Shown here piece after piece: positions 35,461 through 43,143 of a stretch of 64,000 nucleotides of DNA. Position 1 is the stretch's first letter; the number at the start of each line of letters is the position of its first letter. The notes beneath the pieces were generated by a model that ran no database searches, was not told the DNA's origin, and saw only the letters and a list, made by a program, of their open reading frames with translations. The translations under genes were made by a program, and so were the position numbers. Origin of the DNA: Chelativorans salis. Its GTDB lineage: Bacteria; Pseudomonadota; Alphaproteobacteria; Rhizobiales; Rhizobiaceae. Location of the stretch: positions 310,001 to 374,000 of the forward strand of contig NZ_JAOCZP010000005.1 of the NCBI RefSeq assembly GCF_025336525.1. Direction: 5' to 3'.

Positions 35461-37302
35461 TCAATCCAACTCGAACTCTTCCTTGTAATCCCTCATGAGC
35501 GCGGCGGGTTGGTCTTCCTTGCGCAGGACGGTATTGCCGATCACGAGCCGCTCGATTTCGGTTCCCATGAAGCACCGATAGGCGTCTTCCGGTGAACACA
35601 CGATCGGCTCGCCGCGGACGTTGAAGCTCGTATTGACCAGCACCGGGCACCCCGTCCGCTCTTTGAAGGTCGTTAGCAACTCCCAATAGCGTCGATTGGT
35701 CTCCCGGTGCACGGTTTGAACCCGTGCCGAATAGTCCACATGCGTAACCGCCGGAATGTCGGAGCGCGGCACGTTCAGCCGCTCGATCCCGAACAACGCC
35801 TCCTCGTCCAGATTGGGCCGCACACGCTTCTCCTCACGAACGTCGGCGACAAGCAGCATATAGGGGCTGTCCGTGGACAGGCCGAACCATTCGGCCACGT
35901 CCTCGCGCCTCACGGAAGGGGCAAAGGGGCGGAAGCTTTCCCGGTACTTGACCTTGAGATTAAGCGTCTTCTGCATTCTCGGCGAGCGTGGGTCGCCCAG
36001 GATGGACCGGTTGCCCAGTGCGCGCGGACCGAACTCCATCCGCCCCTGCATCCAGCCGACAGCCTTCTCCTCCATAAGCGCACTGACGGTCGTCGATATC
36101 AGCTCGGAATCGGACAGGACACCGTAGACGGCACCGGCCGCGGTGAGCCGTTGCTCGATTTCCTCTTGCGAATAGGTTGGGCCGAGATAGGCGCCTTCCA
36201 TTAAATCGCAGCCGTTGGGCGCCCGATCCTTGTCGAGATACTGGTGCCAGACGGCCAGAGCAGCCCCCACCGCACCGCCTGCATCTCCGGCAGCCGGCTG
36301 AATCCAGATGTCGTCGAATATACCCTCTTTCAAAACCCGGCCATTGGCAACGCAGTTCAAGGCAACGCCCCCCGCAAGGCAGAGCTGGCGCTCGCCCGTC
36401 TCGCGCCGCGCGAACGTCGCAAGTCTTAGAACGACCTCCTCGGTGACCGCCTGAATCGAGGCCGCCAGATCCATTTCGCGCTGCGTCAGGGGCGACTCGG
36501 GCTTGCGCGGTTCGCCGCCGAAGAGCTCGTGAAAAGCGGACGACGTCATGGTCAGGCCCGTGCAGTAGTCGAAATAGCGCTGGTCGAGCCAGAACGAGCC
36601 ATCCGCCTTCAGATCGATCAGATGGTCGAGAATGGCCTGGGCGTATAGGGGCCGGCCATATGGTGCCAGGCCCATGATCTTGTATTCTCCGGAATTGACC
36701 TTGAACCCGGTGTAGTAGGTGAAAGCCGAGTAAAGGAGCCCCAGGGAATGCGGAAAGTGGATCTCCTTGAGCAGGTCGAGACGCTTGCCGTTGCCATGGC
36801 CGAGCGATGTGGTGCACCACTCCCCTACCCCATCCATGGTGAGCACGGCGGCGTTCTGAAAGGGCGAAGCGAAGAACGCGCTGGCGGCATGGGCCACGTG
36901 ATGCTCGCTGAACAGCAGAGAGCCGTCCCACGACTTGGAGCCGGCGATTTCGCCGAGCTTCCGCCGCAGTCCCTTTTTCTGGAAGAGCTTCTCCTTGACC
37001 CACACCGGCATTGCGGCGCGGAAGGACCGGAAGCCGCCCGGCACCGTCGCGAGATAGGTCTCGAGCAGTCGTTCAAATTTGAGAAAGGGCTTGTCGTAGA
37101 AGACGACGTGGTCGATATCGTCGATCGCACAGGCGCCTTCCGCCAGGCAATAGCGCACCGCATTGGCGGGGAAGCCCGGGTCGTGCTTTCGGCGCGTGAA
37201 GCGCTCTTCCTGTGCCGCAGCGACGATCCGCCCGTCTTCTATGAGGGCGGCCGCACTGTCATGGTAGAACGCCGAGATCCCCAGAATCCGCACGGTTTTC
37301 AT
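35461..37302 (-). CDS. Carbamoyltransferase (NodU/CmcH/SxtI family)
   Basis: This 613-residue enzyme transfers carbamoyl from carbamoyl phosphate via a carbamoyladenylate to a hydroxyl. The N-terminal Kae1-like domain shows ILGISAFYHDSAAALI, EERFTRRKHDPGFP and the metal-binding SEHHVAHAASAFFASPF (around residue 135). LCLAGGVALNCVANGR follows near 308. The C-terminal YrdC-like part has MQGRMEFGPRALGNRSIL and CPVLVNTSFNVRGEPIV. Length matches SxtI and NodU. It lies 6 bp downstream of the DUF5989 gene, which follows SxtJ, so the three form a unit. It should carbamoylate the repeat-unit sugar. Confidence 0.93.
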   Translation of the reverse strand: MKTVRILGISAFYHDSAAALIEDGRIVAAAQEERFTRRKHDPGFPANAVRYCLAEGACAIDDIDHVVFYDKPFLKFERLLETYLATVPGGFRSFRAAMPVWVKEKLFQKKGLRRKLGEIAGSKSWDGSLLFSEHHVAHAASAFFASPFQNAAVLTMDGVGEWCTTSLGHGNGKRLDLLKEIHFPHSLGLLYSAFTYYTGFKVNSGEYKIMGLAPYGRPLYAQAILDHLIDLKADGSFWLDQRYFDYCTGLTMTSSAFHELFGGEPRKPESPLTQREMDLAASIQAVTEEVVLRLATFARRETGERQLCLAGGVALNCVANGRVLKEGIFDDIWIQPAAGDAGGAVGAALAVWHQYLDKDRAPNGCDLMEGAYLGPTYSQEEIEQRLTAAGAVYGVLSDSELISTTVSALMEEKAVGWMQGRMEFGPRALGNRSILGDPRSPRMQKTLNLKVKYRESFRPFAPSVRREDVAEWFGLSTDSPYMLLVADVREEKRVRPNLDEEALFGIERLNVPRSDIPAVTHVDYSARVQTVHRETNRRYWELLTTFKERTGCPVLVNTSFNVRGEPIVCSPEDAYRCFMGTEIERLVIGNTVLRKEDQPAALMRDYKEEFELD

Positions 37303-37308
37303 GCCCCG

Positions 37309-37458
37309 TCAGAACAAGGTGTAGATGAAGGGCGCCACGGCTGTGCCCTGTGTCAGCACGATCAGACCGCCGAATACGCCGAGCATCACGAAAATCGGCA
37401 GTAACCAGAATTTCCTGCGATCGGACATGTATGACCACAGTTCGCGAACCAGTTCCAT
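37309..37458 (-). CDS. DUF5989 family small membrane protein (SxtK-like)
   Basis: This 49-residue protein reads ELVRELWSYMSDRRKFWLLP followed by one hydrophobic helix (IFVMLGVFGGLIVLTQG) and ends IYTLF. This is the pattern of DUF5989 proteins that accompany SxtI-type carbamoyltransferases. ATG 37458 is the start; upstream in-frame sequence is not protein-like. It sits 58 bp after SxtJ and 6 bp before the carbamoyltransferase. It may anchor the enzyme at the membrane; the function is unknown. Confidence 0.85.
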   Translation of the reverse strand: MELVRELWSYMSDRRKFWLLPIFVMLGVFGGLIVLTQGTAVAPFIYTLF

Positions 37459-37516
37459 TGTCCAGCCTCTCTCACCGATTAGCCCATATTGGCGTGCCTC
37501 GCCGCCCGCCATTCCT

Positions 37517-37939
37517 TCAGAATTGATTGCGCATTTTCGACGCATCGGCGCGCGGCCGCGCAATCCAGTAGCTATCGCGCGATCTGCCGTCCTTGCGGCC
37601 AAGTGGGTCGTGCCCCCGCCAGCGCTGGATCAGCCCAATCGGGACGAAGGTCGTGACATAGATGGCCAGCATGATGACCGGATTGATCACCCGGAAAAGA
37701 AACATCCCGAGCGCGGTCCAGAGCCGGTTCGGCCGTTCCAGGACGGCCGGTTCCACGGCAGCCAGCAAAATCAGAAGCGCGCCGATGCTAGTCAGGCTAG
37801 CCGTGATGGCAGTGAGATGACCCACGAACCACCACCGCACGGCCACGAACACAAGGAGGATACCGCCCACCGTCAAACCGAAGCTGCGGTTGGACGGGCC
37901 CTCCGGCCTGTCCTCTATAAGTTTTTCGTGCGGCGCCAC
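37517..37939 (-). CDS. SxtJ family membrane protein
   Basis: This 140-residue protein has the SxtJ family pattern: a short HEKLIED N-terminus, SNRSFGLTVGGILLVFVAVR, a second helix, then RLWTALGMFLFRVINPVIM, GLIQRWRGHDPL and the closing SKMRNQF. GTG 37939 is chosen over earlier ATGs because GGGAGGAG lies eight bases before it and the earlier codons run through conserved element C. About three transmembrane segments are visible. The molecular role is unknown; relatives always accompany carbamoyltransferase and DUF5989 genes. Confidence 0.87.
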   Translation of the reverse strand: MAPHEKLIEDRPEGPSNRSFGLTVGGILLVFVAVRWWFVGHLTAITASLTSIGALLILLAAVEPAVLERPNRLWTALGMFLFRVINPVIMLAIYVTTFVPIGLIQRWRGHDPLGRKDGRSRDSYWIARPRADASKMRNQF

Positions 37940-38042
37940 TATCGGCTCCTCCCTGACCGAAAATCCAGGCTCTTTCCTCGGCAACGGCTCTGCCCCCGCG
38001 CGTAGCTTGCACGGCGACCCGACTTCCCGGCTCGGCACGGTC

Positions 38043-38133
38043 ATCCTGAGGTAACGTGGAAGCGGTGCAAAGGCGCGCGAAGCCCGACGCATGTCAGTTA
38101 AACCCCTGCGGCAGCTTCCGTTCTTGCGCGTTG
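38043..38133 (-). repeat. Conserved upstream element, copy C
   Basis: On the plus strand this copy carries ATCCTGAG (38043-38050), GTGCAAAGGCGCG (38065-38077), GAAGCCC (38080-38086), TGTCAGTTAAACCCC (38092-38106) and CTTCCG..CTTGCGCG (38115-38130). It overlaps the last codons and stop of the PIG-L gene and lies about 160 bp before the SxtJ start. It could drive the carbamoylation operon independently of the export operon upstream. Confidence 0.75.
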
Positions 38134-38814
38134 AACGACATGACGAACCAGCACGAAGGCCTCGGCGGCGGGCAGATGCACCGTGGCACCGCGCAGAAGC
38201 GCGAGCGCCTTCAGCGCTTCCAGGGACCGCTCGTGCGGGAAAGCCTTCAGTTGCGTCTCAAAGATGCCCATTGCCTCGAGCTTCAATGGAAGGGTTTCGC
38301 CGATTTCGACGAAGAGGTTGGGATGAAATCCGGCCGTCAGGTAAGGCGCGTTCCAATTGGTCTCCGACAGCGTTTCGTAAGCGAGGATCCGTTCAGGATA
38401 GTCGGCTTGGTGCGGCCGCGCCGCCACGAGCGCCGAAGCGAAGCTCAACTGATGATCAAGATGCATGTCGCCGACGAACGGCAGGAGCATGGTTGCCGGG
38501 CGCAACTGCACGACAAGCTTTTGCAGCGCGGAATTGAGCTCCGAATGGGGCGTGTCCGCCAGGCCCGCGGCCGGAAAATCGAGCCAGAATGTCCTGCGCA
38601 CCCCAAGCAGCGCGTGGGCGTGCTCGGCTTCGCCGCGAACCGTCGCGATCTGACTCGGCGAGAACGTGGGCGGGCGGCCGGAGGTCACGATTGCCACGAA
38701 CACGTCTTCTCCGGCGCGGGCGAGCCTCGCGATCGTGCCGCCGACACCGAGGATTTCGTCGTCAGGATGCGGCGCAACCACTAGGGTCCGCCCGAACGCC
38801 AACGGATCGGTCAT
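38098..38814 (-). CDS. PIG-L family N-deacetylase
   Basis: This 238-residue zinc-dependent deacetylase has the signature VVAPHPDDEILGVGG (residues 13-27; His, Asp and Asp bind and activate zinc) and the third zinc ligand in PFVGDMHLDHQLSF near 124. The family removes acetyl from N-acetylglucosamine-type sugars. ATG 38814 overlaps the stop of the formyltransferase gene as ATGA. Coupling to a formyltransferase suggests that a free amine is produced and then formylated. Confidence 0.9.
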   Translation of the reverse strand: MTDPLAFGRTLVVAPHPDDEILGVGGTIARLARAGEDVFVAIVTSGRPPTFSPSQIATVRGEAEHAHALLGVRRTFWLDFPAAGLADTPHSELNSALQKLVVQLRPATMLLPFVGDMHLDHQLSFASALVAARPHQADYPERILAYETLSETNWNAPYLTAGFHPNLFVEIGETLPLKLEAMGIFETQLKAFPHERSLEALKALALLRGATVHLPAAEAFVLVRHVVQRARTEAAAGV

Positions 38815-39728
38815 GGAACTTTCATCCCCAGTTTGGAATGCAGGCGCGGCTTGCGAGCCTCCCCGTCCAACCTCCAGGAGGTGATGTGAAGGCAATCGCC
38901 GTCACCGCAGCGAACGACGAAGCCCCGCTGCGTGTCGCTTACCACCTGGCCGGGCAAACCGATGAAGCGATGGGAATCGGCGAATGGCTCTGCAGCATCG
39001 ACGATAAGCTTGTGCGCCTTATAGGCGGTGAAGGCCCCGGGGTAGGGATCGCCCACTGCACGGATGAGGCGGAGAGCGGCTTGTGCGGGCTGGCGCCAGT
39101 CGATCAGCCCATCCTCCGAGGTCCGCTTTGCGCAATAGGTGGCACGCGCATGATCCTGCTCGATCCGCGGTGCATTGCCGGAACGAACGAGTTCCATGGC
39201 CTTGGGCAGCATGCGTGCGAGGGCGCCGGTCTGCTTGAGGTAGAGCGTCCGGGCCGTTTCGTCTTGCACCACATCAATCGTTTCCTGAAGGAGAAGCGGG
39301 CCGGAGTCGACACCCTCGTCGAGCCAGAACAGCGATGCCGCAGTCGTAGTCTCCCCGAGAAGAATGGTCCAAGGGATCACCGCCCGCCCACGCATGCGTG
39401 GTAAGGGGGCCGGGTGAAAGCCCACAGCACCGATGCGCGCGCTGGAACGGAAAGCCGGACCACAGATCTGCGACCAGCCGATCACCAGCGCCAGATCCGT
39501 CTCCAACGTGCGCAGCACCTCGAGCACCGGCGGTGTATTCACGTCCGTGGTATAAAGAAGCGTGCTGCCGAACTCATTGGCCAGGGGGGCAAGATCGACA
39601 TAGTCAGAATGCCGATGCGCTGCATCCGGCGGCAGTGTCACGACGAGCCTGGGCGTCAGACCAGCACGCACGAGCGCCTCCAGCGCGATAGCAGACCCCT
39701 CGACCGCTCCAATGAACGCTGTTTTCAT
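38811..39728 (-). CDS. Formyltransferase family protein (amino-sugar N-formyltransferase candidate)
   Basis: This 305-residue protein matches the N10-formyl-THF-dependent formyltransferase fold. Visible are TDLALVIGWSQICG, the catalytic GAVGFHPAPLPRMRGR (His with nearby Asn replaced by the GFHPA form), and ETTTAASLFWLDEGVDSGPLL with its catalytic Asp. The C-terminal domain GLIDWRQPAQAALRLIRAVG is that of Fmt-like proteins. It is too short and wrongly placed for Met-tRNA formyltransferase. Stops and starts overlap on both sides (39725-39728 and 38811-38814), locking it between ExoY-like and PIG-L genes. Probable substrate: a 4-amino or 2-amino sugar. Confidence 0.85.
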   Translation of the reverse strand: MKTAFIGAVEGSAIALEALVRAGLTPRLVVTLPPDAAHRHSDYVDLAPLANEFGSTLLYTTDVNTPPVLEVLRTLETDLALVIGWSQICGPAFRSSARIGAVGFHPAPLPRMRGRAVIPWTILLGETTTAASLFWLDEGVDSGPLLLQETIDVVQDETARTLYLKQTGALARMLPKAMELVRSGNAPRIEQDHARATYCAKRTSEDGLIDWRQPAQAALRLIRAVGDPYPGAFTAYKAHKLIVDAAEPFADSHRFIGLPGQVVSDTQRGFVVRCGDGDCLHITSWRLDGEARKPRLHSKLGMKVP

Positions 39729-40417
39729 GAATTTCCTCCGTCGGCTACCACGTCGCCTTGAACGGCAATGGTGGACCGGCCGGCAAGCCGCTCTCGCGCC
39801 AGCGCCAAAGGTTTTTCGCGAATGCGTTCTCCGCGCAGCAGAGTGACGACCGTGAGAAGAACTATCCAAGTATCGAGCGCAGCCGAATGGTTGTCGATAT
39901 ACCAGATGTCGAGAGCCAGCTTGTCGACGTCCGAAAGGCGCGTGTTGCCGTTCACCTGCGCCCAGCCGGTCAGACCGGGGCGGACCTGGCTCCGCACCGT
40001 TCCCAGGTGACCGAACTTGGCGACCGTCCAGGGCTGTAGCGGACGCGGACCGATGAAATTCATGTGGCCGTTGAGGATCGCCAGCAGTTGCGGAATCTCG
40101 TCGAAGCGCAGAAAGCGAATGATACGTGTCACGGCGGTTTCGCGCAGACGGTCGGGCAGAAGCTGTCCGTCGGGACCGCGGAGGTCGTGCATAGTGCGAA
40201 ATTTGACAAGGGTGAACAAATGCCCCCCGGCTCCGATCCTGACTTGGCGAAACAGCAGCGGCCGGCCAACGGAAATCCAGATGAGAATCGCCGTCATAGT
40301 GGCTGGTATCGCGACGATCACCAGCGCCGCCAATGCGGCAACACGCTGCATGCACGCCGTGCTCGTCTTGTAGACGTTGGCGGTAGTCCGTTTGCCGATC
40401 CTGGCTAATGCCGTCAT
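39725..40417 (-). CDS. Initiating sugar-phosphate transferase (ExoY/WcaJ-like)
   Basis: This 230-residue polyprenyl-phosphate hexose-1-phosphate transferase has one N-terminal membrane helix (around residues 25-48) and the cytoplasmic catalytic core: LVKFRTMHD, RFDEIPQLLAILNGHMNFIG (Asp-Glu pair), PRPLQ, then PGLTGWAQVNG. It lacks the long N-terminal multi-helix domain of WbaP/WcaJ and is ExoY-sized. It starts assembly of the repeat unit on undecaprenyl phosphate. The gene is 30 bp after exoF-like and overlaps the formyltransferase gene by 4 bp. Confidence 0.92.
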   Translation of the reverse strand: MTALARIGKRTTANVYKTSTACMQRVAALAALVIVAIPATMTAILIWISVGRPLLFRQVRIGAGGHLFTLVKFRTMHDLRGPDGQLLPDRLRETAVTRIIRFLRFDEIPQLLAILNGHMNFIGPRPLQPWTVAKFGHLGTVRSQVRPGLTGWAQVNGNTRLSDVDKLALDIWYIDNHSAALDTWIVLLTVVTLLRGERIREKPLALARERLAGRSTIAVQGDVVADGGNS

Positions 40418-40447
40418 GTCCTGCTCCTATTTGCCTACACGGCTCGG

Positions 40448-41761
40448 CTAGCGGACCGCAGAAATGCTCGCCCCTGCATCTTCGCGCGAAGCACCGTCAT
40501 TCCGCGGCAGCGTTGCCGCGGTTGGTCTTGTGCTCCCCCCGATCATTCTCACGACGATTACATCGCCCGGCGCAGCAGGCGTGGTCGCAGCTGCGGAGAG
40601 CTCTACGAGGCCATCGTCGGTCTGCCGTCGGATCGTGAAGTCAAGGACGATCTCGTTGTTGTTAGCCAATTCTTCCACCGTCATGCTGGAAAGAAGAGCG
40701 AGCTGTTCCTCTGCCGCCCGGCGGGCGGCGATAGCGGTGGCGAGATTGGTGTTCTGGATCTGCAGTTCGACCAAGGCGCCGACACGGCGCTGCTGCACGA
40801 GTTCCGCGAGTCGGCTCTTCAGCGTGCCGACATTTCTTCTGGCTGCCGAGAGATCTGACAGAACCTGGAGCTGTCGGATCTCTTCCATGGCCGTTTGGCG
40901 CTCGACATTGGAGACCTCGGTCAATGTCTGAATGCCGCGCCGCTGGAGTTCGCGCGCGCGTTCCAGATCTGCACGGCTCAGTTCCACGGCTCTTTCCACC
41001 TTCCGCCCAAGTTCCTCGAGCAAGGCGATCTCGTCTTGTGCATCTTCCAGATTCGCCATGAGGACCCCTTCCTGCATGGCAAAGCTCTCATTGCCGGCTG
41101 TAAGGATTCGCAACTCGACCCCACGCAATGAAGCGGCGACCGGTCCAGTGATGTAGGGGCGTGCTATCGTGGGGACGTCCTCGTCGAGAAGTTCATCTCG
41201 GCCGGCAAGCTGTGCCGTCAACCTGGCGAATGACAAGGCCGCGCCAACGATTTTGGCCTCAATCGCCTCAAGCTCGCCGCGGATGCGTGCGCGGGCCAGA
41301 ACCGGATCGTCGGCAGCCGCGGCGATCACCTGGCCGCCGGCCAGCGCAACAGCCTTTTCCACCGTGATCTGCGGCTTGAAATCATAAGCACCCGGCTGGC
41401 GCACATCGCCCATAACATAGATCGGTCGATACGCCGCCACGGACAACGCCAGTTTCGGCGCGACAAAGATCTGCTGATCGGAATAGCGTCGGCTCAGCTC
41501 CTTTAGCGCCCCTGAAATGGCAAGCCCGGCTATCGGAACCGCGCCGATATAGGGCGCCTGGATTGATCCATCCAGCGCGATCGGCAGCTCGATCGGATCC
41601 TTCTCATCATCCAGGATGTCGAACTTCACCGTGTCTCCGGGTGCAAGAGCATAGCCGACCATATCGAGCGAGTCTGCCACCGAAAAGCCGGCCCAAATGG
41701 TAAATATATTGAAGAGCAGAAGGCGCAACCAAGAAAATCCGGAGTTGTTATAGATATTCAT
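40448..41761 (-). CDS. Polysaccharide export protein (ExoF/Wza-like)
   Basis: This 437-residue exported protein has a signal-like hydrophobic segment (LRLLLFNIFTIWAGFSVADS) and the polysaccharide-export domain GYALAPGDTVKFDILDD with PIYVMGDVRQPGAYDF (SLBB). A long coiled-coil region (residues about 190-370) precedes the C-terminal strand domain DFTIRRQTDDG, as in ExoF. There is no lipobox Cys. ATG 41761 has GGAG six bases upstream. It should form the outer-membrane/periplasmic channel with the ExoP-like copolymerase encoded at 43144-45390. Confidence 0.88.
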   Translation of the reverse strand: MNIYNNSGFSWLRLLLFNIFTIWAGFSVADSLDMVGYALAPGDTVKFDILDDEKDPIELPIALDGSIQAPYIGAVPIAGLAISGALKELSRRYSDQQIFVAPKLALSVAAYRPIYVMGDVRQPGAYDFKPQITVEKAVALAGGQVIAAAADDPVLARARIRGELEAIEAKIVGAALSFARLTAQLAGRDELLDEDVPTIARPYITGPVAASLRGVELRILTAGNESFAMQEGVLMANLEDAQDEIALLEELGRKVERAVELSRADLERARELQRRGIQTLTEVSNVERQTAMEEIRQLQVLSDLSAARRNVGTLKSRLAELVQQRRVGALVELQIQNTNLATAIAARRAAEEQLALLSSMTVEELANNNEIVLDFTIRRQTDDGLVELSAAATTPAAPGDVIVVRMIGGSTRPTAATLPRNDGASREDAGASISAVR

Positions 41762-41918
41762 ATCAATCTCCATTTTCATTTTTTTGCTCGAAGATAACAT
41801 AGCGGAACACACTACTACTAAAATATGACTTTACATATTCCTCATGGTGAAAATACTGGCAGTAAAGGAATTGTAGGGGCGGCTTATCCGGTATCACTTC
41901 AGCCCTGGAGGACATTTC
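41762..41918. promoter_or_regulatory. AT-rich divergent promoter region (exoF-like / GT4)
   Basis: This 157-bp spacer is markedly more AT-rich than the flanking genes, with TACTACTAAAATATGAC and TTTACATATTC at 41811-41842. Such AT-rich intergenic DNA in rhizobial exo loci is often bound by MucR/Ros-type regulators; that is an inference from context. Promoters for both directions must lie here. Confidence 0.4.
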
Positions 41919-43103
41919 ATGGATCGGTTTGTCGGATTCGCCTCCTCCCACGCGGCCGCAAAACGGCGTAAAATCGCAGTCGTCTGCAGCTATACGGTCT
42001 CGCTCGCCAATTTCCGGTTCAAGCTCCTCCAAGCCATGGTGGACAATGGGTATGAGGTGGTAGCGCTGGGCCCTGAACGCCATGCCCCGACGATCGAGGC
42101 CCTGGCTACTATCGGCGTCGCCTTCATGCCGATCCCCATGGCCCGGGCCGGCGTCAACCCCGTAGAGGATATGAAAACGCTGGCTGCGCTCTGGGTGAGC
42201 CTTCGCAGGATTTCGCCGGACGTTGTCCTTTGCTACACGATGAAACCCATCATTTACGGGCTCATTGCGGCGCGGCTGGCCGGTATCCAGGAGCGCCACG
42301 CGCTGGTCACAGGACTTGGCTACATTTTCAGCCAGGACGCCAAAAGCTCGCGCCTGTCGCTCATCCGTGCTGTCGCGATCAGGCTCTATCGCTTCGCCTT
42401 GCGCGGGCACGGACGGGTGTTCGTCTACAACCAGGCGGATGCGGACGACATCCTTGCCGGCAGGATGGTCGATGATCTCACCCGCATCGTGTCCGTACCC
42501 GGATCCGGCGTCGATTTCGACCACTTCCCCCCCGTCGCGGTGCCGGCCGGTGATCCCGTGTTCCTGATGATAGCCAGGCTTCTCCGCAACAAGGGGATTG
42601 TCGAATTCGTCGAAGCCGCACGGCGGTTGCGCGCGCAACATCCGAACGCCCGCTTTCAAATCCTGGGGCGCCTTGACCCCGGTCCGCTTGCCATCTCGCG
42701 ACAGGAGATCGACCGCTGGGCGGCGGAGGGCGTAGTCGACTATCTGGGAGAAGCGGCTGATGTACGGCCATTTCTGGCCGCCTGCACCGTGTTCGTTCTG
42801 CCCTCCTACTATCGCGAGGGCATTCCGCGGAGCACCCTCGAGGCATTGGCGACAGGGCGTGCCGTCATCACCGCCGACACGCCCGGCTGCCGGGAGACGG
42901 TCGTGCAGGGCGAAAATGGTTTTATCGTGCCGCCGCGCGACCCGGTGGAACTCGCCGCTGCGATGAAGCATTTCATCGACGACCCTCGCCTGGCCCGGCA
43001 AATGGGTCGGCGCTCTTTGGAGATCGCGCGCGAGGGGTTCGACGTAAGGATCGTAAACCGTCTCCTGCTGGAGAAGATGGAACTTCTCGATGCCGGCGCA
43101 TAG
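41919..43103 (+). CDS. Glycosyltransferase family 4
   Basis: This 394-residue GT-B enzyme starts with RKIAVVCSYTVSLANFRFKL (residues 17-36), contains LVTGLGYIFSQD and the donor-site motif FVLPSYYREGIPRSTLEALA (E-x7-E, around 292). The N-terminal pattern is like WcaL/capsular GT4 enzymes that act on undecaprenyl-linked GlcNAc or FucNAc acceptors. It is transcribed alone, divergent from exoF-like and convergent with exoP-like (40-bp gap). Confidence 0.88.
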   Translation: MDRFVGFASSHAAAKRRKIAVVCSYTVSLANFRFKLLQAMVDNGYEVVALGPERHAPTIEALATIGVAFMPIPMARAGVNPVEDMKTLAALWVSLRRISPDVVLCYTMKPIIYGLIAARLAGIQERHALVTGLGYIFSQDAKSSRLSLIRAVAIRLYRFALRGHGRVFVYNQADADDILAGRMVDDLTRIVSVPGSGVDFDHFPPVAVPAGDPVFLMIARLLRNKGIVEFVEAARRLRAQHPNARFQILGRLDPGPLAISRQEIDRWAAEGVVDYLGEAADVRPFLAACTVFVLPSYYREGIPRSTLEALATGRAVITADTPGCRETVVQGENGFIVPPRDPVELAAAMKHFIDDPRLARQMGRRSLEIAREGFDVRIVNRLLLEKMELLDAGA

Positions 43104-43143
43104 CCGCTCCGACTTTCTCCCATCCATCGGACGTTGAACGAAG

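Noticed and set aside
38811-40355. Extension of the formyltransferase frame upstream to 40355
   Set aside because: That part overlaps the ExoY-like gene on the same strand in another frame; ATG 39728 gives a normal formyltransferase and an ATGA overlap.
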